DNA from: JAAYTL01 sp031460505
GTDB lineage: Bacteria > Bacillota > Clostridia > Tissierellales > Tissierellaceae
Length of the DNA stretch: 64,000 nucleotides
NCBI GenBank assembly: GCA_031460505.1
Contig: JAVKTT010000005.1
Span: 1-64,000, forward strand
Direction of reading: 5' to 3'
The notes below the pieces were generated by a model that was not told where the DNA came from, did no database searches, and saw only the letters and a list, made by a program, of their open reading frames with translations. The position numbers were made by a program, and so were the translations under genes. How positions within the stretch are numbered: the stretch's first letter is position 1; every line of letters starts with the position of its first letter. Positions 52,013 through 59,161 of this stretch are shown here, one piece after another.

Positions 52013-53548
52013 TTATACAATTCTATTTTTCATGGATTTAAATAGGTAATCGTCTGATAATTCTGGCTTCATCTCCCTTATAATATTGAGTGCAACCCTT
52101 GCTCCATGGTCCATTCCCTGACATCCTGCCAACATCACAATATCATCTTTTCCAGCAGTTTTTAATGATTGCTTGATTGCATCATCTAGAGTATCATAGA
52201 GATCCACTTTTATATTATATGATTCCATAACCTCTAAAAATACATCCTCTTCCTCTTTTGTTACAGTATCCTTTGGTCCAACATCACCTATACTCTTTGT
52301 AGCTATTATCTCATCAATGCCTAAGCTGTCCTTCCAGGAGCCAATTGTTTCAGCATTTTCCCTATTAACAGTAACCCCTCTATTACCTCTGATAGCATAT
52401 ACTAAACGAAATTTATTATATTTCATGTATTTTAGCGTCTCTAATGTAACATTTATATTTCCTTTGTTTGCAAAATGATCATCTATAATTATAAAATCAT
52501 TCTCATATATATATTGGAATCTTCTTTCTACACCTGAAAATTTCTTAAGTCCTTCACAAATTATCTCACATGGAATATCATCAATTAATGCAATAGTTAT
52601 GGCAGCCATAGCATTTGCAACAGAATGGTATCCAGGAATCCCTAATATAACCTCAAAATCATCTTTGATTAAATTTCCACCTATAGTTTTAAAAGGTTCC
52701 TTTATTCTAACAGTGAATCTAGCTCTGCCTTTTAATAGTTCTAAATCTTTACAATAGAGATTTCCTTCTTCTTTAGTCAAAGAATAAGTAATGACTTTTG
52801 CCTTTGTCTTATCTATTAGACTGCTTGAGTATTCATCATCAAGATTTAAAACAGCATAGGCTGACTCTTTTGCATTTTTAATAAGACTTGATTTAGCTTC
52901 CCAGTACTTTTCAAAGGTTCCATGTTGATCTATATGTTCCCTACTAAAGTTATTAAAGGATACAATATCAAAATCTATATCATTTACCCTATATAATTCT
53001 AGAGCTGAAGATGAAGATTCCATGGCTACCTTCTCCACTCCATTTTCTCTCATCTTAAATAAGTATCTCTGTAAATCTACACTCTCAGGTGTAGTGAGCA
53101 CTGATGGGATTATCTCGTCACCAACCTTATTCATTACACTTCCTATAAGGCCGTTTTTATATTTACCAACCTCAAATATCTTATTCAACATGTAAGTAGT
53201 TGTTGTTTTACCATTAGTAGCAGTAACCCCTATCATTCTCATATCCCTAGATGGATAATTATAGAAAGCCGCACTTAAAGCTGATAAAGCAATCCTAGGA
53301 TTCTTTACTTTGAATTGTGGAATATCTAATTCATCTCTAAAATCTTCAACGATTGCTGCAACTGCACCATTTTCTATTGCTTTTTCAATATATTTATGTC
53401 CATCAGTTAGATAACCTTTGATTGCAACATAAAGGTATCCCTCTTTTACATTATCTGTATGATTTGCAATTCCATTAATTTCTATTTTATCTATCATATG
53501 TTTTCTATCAATAACATCTATTGTTTTTATCAATTGGTATAAATCCAA
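52013..53548 (-). CDS. MurE-like Mur ligase with altered substrate site
   Basis: ATP-dependent amide ligase of the MurE group. It is 511 aa. The N-terminal UDP-MurNAc domain, P-loop TATNGKTTTTYM (111-117), LTTPESVDLQ, ESSSSAL, the SREHIDQHG block and the carbamate Lys in YWEAKSSLI are all MurE-like. The C-terminal domain differs: neither the DNPR motif of meso-DAP enzymes nor the GKGHE motif is present; the latter region reads AGCQGMDHGARVAL. DYAHTP is replaced by DDHFANKGN. It therefore probably adds an unusual residue or acts on a non-standard substrate. It begins 11 bp after an ATP-grasp ligase gene and is probably co-transcribed. Confidence 0.85.
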   Translation of the reverse strand: MDLYQLIKTIDVIDRKHMIDKIEINGIANHTDNVKEGYLYVAIKGYLTDGHKYIEKAIENGAVAAIVEDFRDELDIPQFKVKNPRIALSALSAAFYNYPSRDMRMIGVTATNGKTTTTYMLNKIFEVGKYKNGLIGSVMNKVGDEIIPSVLTTPESVDLQRYLFKMRENGVEKVAMESSSSALELYRVNDIDFDIVSFNNFSREHIDQHGTFEKYWEAKSSLIKNAKESAYAVLNLDDEYSSSLIDKTKAKVITYSLTKEEGNLYCKDLELLKGRARFTVRIKEPFKTIGGNLIKDDFEVILGIPGYHSVANAMAAITIALIDDIPCEIICEGLKKFSGVERRFQYIYENDFIIIDDHFANKGNINVTLETLKYMKYNKFRLVYAIRGNRGVTVNRENAETIGSWKDSLGIDEIIATKSIGDVGPKDTVTKEEEDVFLEVMESYNIKVDLYDTLDDAIKQSLKTAGKDDIVMLAGCQGMDHGARVALNIIREMKPELSDDYLFKSMKNRIV

Positions 53549-53559
53549 ATTAATGCCTC

Positions 53560-54741
53560 CTAACCCTTAAGCTTTCTTCCTACTTTTTTCATCATCATTC
53601 CAAAATAATCAAATCCTGGTTTCGGATCATTAAAGCTCCAAATTGCTGGCGCTTTCTTTGCGAAAAGAGATTTAATTATACTTCCATAGCTTAACTGCCC
53701 TTTTCTAGTATAATCCCTTATAGCCAACAGATCCTCATGTAAATACCTAAATATTATTCCTGTATCATACTTAATTTCCTTAGTCCCTATCGGTTTACCT
53801 ATCATTTCTTTATATGCTAAATAAGGGAAATTGATACCTGCTTTATATAATAGGCTGTTTAGATTTGTTGTACGAGCGTTGATTTCTATAAAATAATATT
53901 TGCCTGTTTTTTCATCCTTTTTAAACTCAATTTCTCCAAAGCCTTTGTACCCTAGTGCTTTAAAAAATGGAGCTCCTATATCATAAAGCTCTTCTACATA
54001 TTTCTGGCCTGTATATACACTTGCCCCAAAATTAATTGGATATTGTCTATACTTTTGACAAGTCATCCAATGAGTAACCTCTGAGTCCTGATTCATATAA
54101 GCATCAAATGTATACATATGATCATCAAATCCAGGTATTATCCTTTGAACAATTACGTCAAGATTATTATCTTTTGCTAATTTTAGACCTTTATCCAATT
54201 CTTCTTTGTTATTTACATAGAAGATCTTTTTTCTAAACTTAGCAACAAAAGAAGGTGAGTCTGTAGGTTTAATGATACATGGGTATTTTATCTCATGTTC
54301 AATTCTTAAATAAAAATCCTTGTCTTCTGGTCTAGCTGTTTCAGGAACCAATACTCCATGTTTAACAGCTAAGGCGTGGACTTTTTCCTTGTCCATTACT
54401 TCTGTCCATAATCCTTTTTCTGTCATAGGGAATAGATAATATTTCTTTAGTTCATCAAAATGATTGTCCATAAACTCAACGTAAGGATCAGCTCCAGGAA
54501 ATAATACAGGCTTTAAATCCTGTTTTTTTGCATAATCAATCAAAAATTCCAAAAATTTCTCTGATTCTTTCTTATAATGTGGTCCTATTAATTGCTCTTT
54601 AACATACTTTGATTTAGCACCATATGTTTCATTTTTACTATAATCAACAGCTACTGTATATACTCCTTCTGAGCCTAAACATCTTATGATACTCAATCCA
54701 ATATAATAATTTGAACCTAAAACAACTGCTTTATTACCCAT
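53560..54741 (-). CDS. ATP-grasp carboxylate-amine ligase
   Basis: Soluble ATP-grasp enzyme of 393 aa that should join a carboxylate to an amine. An N-terminal pre-ATP-grasp domain (KAVVLGSNYYIGLSIIRCLG) is followed by the ATP-binding lysines in YPCIIKPTDSPSF and the metal-binding Glu/Asn of GFGEIEFKKDEKTGKYYFIEINARTTN (in parts). The family includes the enterococcal D-aspartate ligase that builds the peptidoglycan side bridge. Pairing with a MurE-like ligase and an aspartate racemase in the region fits a wall or peptide role, but the substrate is not proven. Confidence 0.86.
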   Translation of the reverse strand: MGNKAVVLGSNYYIGLSIIRCLGSEGVYTVAVDYSKNETYGAKSKYVKEQLIGPHYKKESEKFLEFLIDYAKKQDLKPVLFPGADPYVEFMDNHFDELKKYYLFPMTEKGLWTEVMDKEKVHALAVKHGVLVPETARPEDKDFYLRIEHEIKYPCIIKPTDSPSFVAKFRKKIFYVNNKEELDKGLKLAKDNNLDVIVQRIIPGFDDHMYTFDAYMNQDSEVTHWMTCQKYRQYPINFGASVYTGQKYVEELYDIGAPFFKALGYKGFGEIEFKKDEKTGKYYFIEINARTTNLNSLLYKAGINFPYLAYKEMIGKPIGTKEIKYDTGIIFRYLHEDLLAIRDYTRKGQLSYGSIIKSLFAKKAPAIWSFNDPKPGFDYFGMMMKKVGRKLKG

Positions 54742-54811
54742 GTTTTCCCCTCCAATTCATAATAATTATCCTTATTAATAGTTTATCCCAATTGACATGA
54801 TTTATATATCA

Positions 54812-55378
54812 TTACAATTGGGACTTTAGTTTTTTTTCATCTATGACCATGGCCTCTTGTATAAAAATAAATAGCCCAATCATTATAAATATATCACCGA
54901 TACTTAGTATCTTTGGTAATGGATATGGCTTTGGTATTAATATTATGTCTGATAAATATACAAATTTTGTATCAGAAGTTACCCCTTGATGCTTAATATC
55001 ATAATCACTCATTGGTAATTCTGTAGATATATTATCATTTATTCCCTTAATACCATTTAATGATACGGGCATCTTGCCACCATTTGCAAAAATTACTATA
55101 AAATTTAATACTACACCTATAAGAAAAGCTTTCATGGAATTCTTATTAAGATTAAGTAAAATACAGATTAGTATCAATATGTAGGATAAAATATGTAAAA
55201 AGAAAAGTCCACTCTCAAATATAAGTCCATTTTTCTTAAATATAGATGATATAATCTGAATACTTGCAGCAATCAATAAAAGATACCAAGCTTTAATTTC
55301 AATTTTTTCTAGGTTCTTAATTTTGCCTTTTCTAAGTTTTGCAACAATCAAGGAAAGAACCGTAGGCTCTATAATCAA
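54812..55378 (-). CDS. DUF5317 membrane protein
   Basis: Small integral membrane protein of unknown function, 188 aa. About five hydrophobic segments are visible. The family signature lies in the loop between them: NGGKMPVSLNG and, after it, the Pro-rich YLSDIILIPKPYPLPKILSIGD. It starts 4 bp after the HD-GYP gene ends, so the two are almost certainly co-translated. It is the last gene of the peptide/HD-GYP cluster. Confidence 0.85.
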   Translation of the reverse strand: MIIEPTVLSLIVAKLRKGKIKNLEKIEIKAWYLLLIAASIQIISSIFKKNGLIFESGLFFLHILSYILILICILLNLNKNSMKAFLIGVVLNFIVIFANGGKMPVSLNGIKGINDNISTELPMSDYDIKHQGVTSDTKFVYLSDIILIPKPYPLPKILSIGDIFIMIGLFIFIQEAMVIDEKKLKSQL

Positions 55379-55382
55379 AGAA

Positions 55383-56633
55383 TCAGCTCCTTTGTTCGCT
55401 CATTATAGATACAAATACTTCTGCTAGATGAGGATGGAATTGAGTTCCTGCATTTTTTTCAATTTCTTTTAATGCTTCTTCTTTTTCTAAGGCTTTTCGA
55501 TAAGGCCTATCTGATGTCATAGCATCATATGAATCTGCAATGGCTAGAATACATGCTTCAAATGGTACCGCATCCCCTTTAAGCCCATCTGGATACCCTT
55601 TACCATCATATCTTTCATGATGATATCTTACAATTTCTTTGATATCTTTGAAAAAGTCCATTTTACTTATGATATCAGCACCAATACTTGGATGCTTCAT
55701 GATTTGCGCGTATTCCTCAGAAGTTAATCTTGTAGCTTTATTTAATATATTATCATTTATAGCTAATTTACCTATGTCATGTAAAACAGCTGCTGTTTTT
55801 ATATTTTGTATCTTGTCTTCTGATAATCCTACTGCTTCAGCTAAAATTACAGAGTACTCCTCTACCCTATTAGCATGTCCACTTGTATAAGGATCCTTAG
55901 CCTCTAGAGTTTTACCTAATGTCTGTATAGTGGATAGATATAGATTTCTCATATCAATATATAATTTAAATGAATATCTTGCTAACAATAATGGCCCAAA
56001 GAACAATAATACAGCCCCATAACCATAATCAAGATATGCTATAGCTATTATTATACCAAGGGTACCTACTGCTAATGCACTCCAAATTACACCTCTGATA
56101 TTTTCAATCCAGATTTTTGTAAATTTCTCTTTATTTAAAATGGACATAAGTCCAGATATAATTGATGTATTGATCACCGTTCCTAATAATAATATAAGAA
56201 TCGCTTGTATAAAATTGAACCGACCTATTGTACCACCAGTATATAAATATGCAATCCCCATAATTCCAGTACCGATAGTACTTTGTGAAATGTTGAAAAT
56301 AGTTATATAAAATTTAGTATTAAATAAATGTTGACGTCCATAACCCGGTACATGTGGAAATCTAAATACAAACCCCAGACCTGCAGATACACTACCTAAT
56401 ATCGGTCCTCCTACTATAATAGATGCCAGGTTGATAGCTGAACCTACTGATACTCCTACCTCATTATTAGGCAACATGATTAAAAGAGTTTCTACTATTA
56501 TTGTAAGTATTGACCAAAACAATAACATATCTATGCTTGGTATTTCATAATTATTGAATAGATATCCCATCATAAATATGGATAACATGGATAGTCCACT
56601 GATATAAAAAATTGCTTTTTTATCTAGTCTCAC
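55383..56633 (-). CDS. Membrane HD-GYP phosphodiesterase
   Basis: Probable c-di-GMP phosphodiesterase with a membrane sensor. It is 416 aa. Seven or so transmembrane helices (about 1-215) precede the HD-GYP domain, with the metal-binding HD in AAVLHDIGKLAINDNILNK, the GHANRVEEYSV region, HHERYDGKGYPDGL (HHExxDGxGYP) and ADSYDAMTSDRPYR. The membrane part resembles other clostridial sensory HD-GYP proteins and could bind a small ligand. A 27-aa secreted peptide gene lies 47 bp upstream and DUF5317 is 4 bp downstream. Confidence 0.92.
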   Translation of the reverse strand: MRLDKKAIFYISGLSMLSIFMMGYLFNNYEIPSIDMLLFWSILTIIVETLLIMLPNNEVGVSVGSAINLASIIVGGPILGSVSAGLGFVFRFPHVPGYGRQHLFNTKFYITIFNISQSTIGTGIMGIAYLYTGGTIGRFNFIQAILILLLGTVINTSIISGLMSILNKEKFTKIWIENIRGVIWSALAVGTLGIIIAIAYLDYGYGAVLLFFGPLLLARYSFKLYIDMRNLYLSTIQTLGKTLEAKDPYTSGHANRVEEYSVILAEAVGLSEDKIQNIKTAAVLHDIGKLAINDNILNKATRLTSEEYAQIMKHPSIGADIISKMDFFKDIKEIVRYHHERYDGKGYPDGLKGDAVPFEACILAIADSYDAMTSDRPYRKALEKEEALKEIEKNAGTQFHPHLAEVFVSIMSEQRS

Positions 56634-56658
56634 TATTTTTCAACTCCTATATATTATA

Positions 56659-56666
56659 AGCCGGCT
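56659..56666. repeat. AGCCGGCT palindrome, copy downstream of the peptide gene
   Basis: Perfect 8-bp palindrome in an AT-rich context (ATAAGCCGGCTATAT). A second copy lies at 56841-56848, so the two flank the small-peptide gene. Confidence 0.6.
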
Positions 56667-56680
56667 ATATTTTTATAAAA

Positions 56681-56764
56681 TTACCATCTAACCCATGAGA
56701 AGTTTGCACCAGCTGATAAAACTAATGCAAGTAAGCTAAGTAATGCTAAGTAAGCTTTTTTCAT
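56681..56764 (-). CDS. 27-residue secreted peptide
   Basis: A short ORF (27 aa plus stop) begins at an ATG 10 bases after AAAGGGGG. The product has a Lys-Lys N-terminus, a strongly hydrophobic stretch (AYLALLSLLALVLSAG) that looks like a signal peptide, and the tail GANFSWVRW. It lies between the 210-aa gene and the HD-GYP gene, in the same direction. The residue pattern suggests a leader whose C-terminal 5-8 residues are released as a signal, but there is no Cys for a thiolactone, and no AgrB is present. Existence as a gene is inferred from the good ribosome site, signal-like composition and position. Confidence 0.6.
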   Translation of the reverse strand: MKKAYLALLSLLALVLSAGANFSWVRW

Positions 56765-56824
56765 CGAATATAGCCCCCTTTTTCGGATGCTATGCTGATT
56801 CGCTATTACAGCATGCTATATTCG
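56765..56824 (-). promoter_or_regulatory. Structured leader of the small-peptide gene
   Basis: Perfect outer repeat CGAATATAGC (56765-56774) / GCTATATTCG (56815-56824) encloses an inner repeat ATGCTG (56792-56797) / CAGCAT (56809-56814). In the transcript the outer helix ends directly at the peptide ATG and lies next to the GGGGG ribosome site, so it could hide the start. I cannot match it to a known riboswitch class. Confidence 0.6.
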
Positions 56825-56840
56825 CTTCGCTTAAAATTTT

Positions 56841-56848
56841 AGCCGGCT
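56841..56848. repeat. AGCCGGCT palindrome, copy upstream of the peptide gene
   Basis: Perfect 8-bp palindrome just after the stop of the 210-aa gene, in TTTTAGCCGGCTTAAAA; its flanking T and A runs could make a weak terminator. Confidence 0.6.
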
Positions 56849-56853
56849 TAAAA

Positions 56854-57486
56854 TCATTTTGAAATACTTCTATTTAGAGCATCTAATGTAGCTTTAACAA
56901 CTGCTTTTTTGTGGTCATTCTCTATAAGAGCAGAACCACAGAGACGTCTTTCCTGCTCATCAATTACGTAAACTAAGACTACCACTATAATACCATCGGA
57001 GGATAAATTAATATTTTTAACCTCTTCAAGAATAAATCTATCTTCAGTTGCTAATGACTTTTCTACACAATCTAATACTGCTTTTACCAACATTCGATCT
57101 ATATTTCTAGATGTATTGATACCAGACTGAGTAGATTCATAATTATTGGATTCATCACTTAATCCAACCCTTATGTTAGCTTTGTTGCCGTTATCTTCGA
57201 TTGAAATTTTCTCAATCTTTAGTCTTGATTCTTTTTTTGCTACTTCTGTATTTGGCAATTCAGCTATACTAATCTTTTTATAATCAATGTTTAAATCATA
57301 TGTAGCTATTAAAACAGATTGTACATCTCTTGAGATTTGTTTAGGAGATCTTGTCCCATTAGATACTATATGGATTTCCTTAACTTCTTCATTATCTATA
57401 ACAAATCTACAGGATATGACAGACTCCAATAGTCCAATATCATTCTCAATAAGATTATAGTCCCTTTTTATAGTATCAACTCCCAA
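56854..57486 (-). CDS. Uncharacterised 210-aa protein upstream of the peptide/HD-GYP genes
   Basis: I do not recognise a named domain. It is 210 aa, soluble. The N-terminal half contains EVKEIHIVSNGTRSPKQISRD then VQSVLIATYDLNIDYKKISI, and the C-terminal half repeats a beta-alpha pattern ending in GSALIENDHKKAVVKATLDALNR. The layout suggests two small alpha/beta domains. The start has a good GGAGGGG. It lies in the same direction as the peptide and HD-GYP genes and is separated from ftsX by about 90 bp. Function unknown. Confidence 0.82.
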   Translation of the reverse strand: MGVDTIKRDYNLIENDIGLLESVISCRFVIDNEEVKEIHIVSNGTRSPKQISRDVQSVLIATYDLNIDYKKISIAELPNTEVAKKESRLKIEKISIEDNGNKANIRVGLSDESNNYESTQSGINTSRNIDRMLVKAVLDCVEKSLATEDRFILEEVKNINLSSDGIIVVVLVYVIDEQERRLCGSALIENDHKKAVVKATLDALNRSISK

Positions 57487-57576
57487 TATAACCCCTCCAT
57501 GACAATTAAGTTAATTTTTACCTTTACAGTTATTGATTTTATCATTAAAACCTTAATATTTCAATAAGTTTCAAAT

Positions 57577-58470
57577 CTAACTATATTGTTTTCTTATTGA
57601 CTTAAGACCAAACTTACTTCCAATTAATCCTATGAATAAACTAAATGTCATAATAAAGACAATCATAGACATTCCTATTTCATCTACTGAAGGTAATGGT
57701 AAAAAAGGTAAAATATTGTTTATATTACTGAAACCATATTGCATTAACACTACCCACAGTATAGAAGCTACCCCTCCACCAATCATCGTTAAAATTATTC
57801 CTTCTAAGAAAAAAGGAAATTGAATAAAATTATCTGGTGCTCCTAGTAACTTTAATGTATTTATCTCATCACGATTATTATATATACCTTGTCTTATTAT
57901 ATGAGAAACAATTATAATCGTTGAAACTCCAACGGCTGCTACTAAAAACAGTCCTATTATTTCAAGAATACTTATTATTCCTTGAAGTTTTTCAATGACT
58001 TGTCTATTATCTCGAATATACTCTATATCATCCAAAGTTTCAAGTCTGCTAAGTATATCATCTAGACCATCCATTTCTATTTTTACTTCAATAAAAGGAC
58101 TAAATGGATTCTCTTCGAAATACCCTAATATACTTGCTTCTTGTCCTAGGATATCTACCATTCTATTATAGGATTCTTCTTTATTTACAATACTGGCTTT
58201 ATTTATGCCTTTGATATTTTGAATATTGTTAAGTAAATCATCTAAAGACTTATCATCAAGATTTTCATTATAATATATGCTTATCTCTGTTTCTCGTTCA
58301 ACTACTTGGACAATATCATTTCCTACTAACCAGCCAGCTATTATTAAAGAAAGAATAAAAAATATAAGCCCTATACTTAATGAAGATAATATGTTGGATA
58401 ATAAATCAACTTTAAATATTGTCTTTGCTTCACTTATAAAATATGTGGTATTCTTGAATGCATTTCTCAT
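57577..58470 (-). CDS. ftsX: Cell-division protein FtsX
   Basis: Permease subunit of the FtsEX complex that transmits ATP hydrolysis to cell-wall hydrolases. It is 297 aa. Transmembrane helix 1 (about 22-48) is followed by an extracytoplasmic loop to about residue 170, with the FtsX-type SIYYNENLDDKSLDDLLNNI start, then three helices at the C-terminus and the NRDEINTLKLLGAPDNFI signature. Its start overlaps the ftsE stop by 4 bp. Confidence 0.96.
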   Translation of the reverse strand: MRNAFKNTTYFISEAKTIFKVDLLSNILSSLSIGLIFFILSLIIAGWLVGNDIVQVVERETEISIYYNENLDDKSLDDLLNNIQNIKGINKASIVNKEESYNRMVDILGQEASILGYFEENPFSPFIEVKIEMDGLDDILSRLETLDDIEYIRDNRQVIEKLQGIISILEIIGLFLVAAVGVSTIIIVSHIIRQGIYNNRDEINTLKLLGAPDNFIQFPFFLEGIILTMIGGGVASILWVVLMQYGFSNINNILPFLPLPSVDEIGMSMIVFIMTFSLFIGLIGSKFGLKSIRKQYS

Positions 58471-59147
58471 AGATCAGCACCTTCTAGTTCTAAATTATCT
58501 ATATTACCATTATTAACGTAAAGAGTTCTTCTATGATTTAAACCTTCTATTAAATGAGTAGCATGGGTTGTGATAACCACTGTCGTATCTTGTTCTTTTA
58601 ATGAAGTCAATAACTCTAGTATATTCACAGCATTATCATAATCTAAATTACCTGTTGGTTCATCAGCTATGATGAGTGAAGGTTTTCTTGCTATAGCCCT
58701 TGCAATGGCCACCCTTTGGCTTTGGCCCCATGATAGTTTTTCAGCATTTGTATACTTTTTTTCTTCTAGACCAACTTTTTGAAGTGCTTCTTCAGCCCTA
58801 AACTTGATCTCATCATTAGATATATTTAAGAATCTCATACCTAATATTACATTATCAAGAGCAGATCTACCTCTAATCAATTTAAAATCTTGAAATACCG
58901 GACCCATTTCCTGTCTAACTTTTCTAATTCCTTTTTCTTCACTTTTTAATATGGCTTGTCCTAAAACTTTCATAGTACCACTAGTAGGAATTTCAATCCC
59001 CATCAATAACTTTAAAAAAGAAGTCTTACCTGAACCACTTGGTCCAACCATGAAAATAAGTTCTCCTTTTTTTATATTAAGATTAACATTATCTAATCCT
59101 ACTGTACCGTCTGGATATACTAGTGATACATCATCACAAATTATCAT
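58467..59147 (-). CDS. ftsE: Cell-division ATP-binding protein FtsE
   Basis: ATPase of FtsEX. It is 226 aa. Walker A GPSGSGKTS, Q-loop QDFKLIRGRSALDN, signature KLSWGQSQRVAIARAI (LSWGQ replaces the usual LSGGQ), and Walker B LIIADEPTGNLD are present. GGGGGAG precedes the start. It lies 14 bp after a coiled-coil secreted protein, probably its extracellular partner. Confidence 0.96.
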   Translation of the reverse strand: MIICDDVSLVYPDGTVGLDNVNLNIKKGELIFMVGPSGSGKTSFLKLLMGIEIPTSGTMKVLGQAILKSEEKGIRKVRQEMGPVFQDFKLIRGRSALDNVILGMRFLNISNDEIKFRAEEALQKVGLEEKKYTNAEKLSWGQSQRVAIARAIARKPSLIIADEPTGNLDYDNAVNILELLTSLKEQDTTVVITTHATHLIEGLNHRRTLYVNNGNIDNLELEGADL

Positions 59148-59161
59148 ATCGACTCCCCCAA

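Noticed and set aside
56765..56824. Possible c-di-GMP riboswitch before the small-peptide/HD-GYP genes
   Set aside because: The genes make a c-di-GMP sensor plausible, but the sequence lacks the conserved class I and class II core motifs, so I report only an unclassified structured leader.
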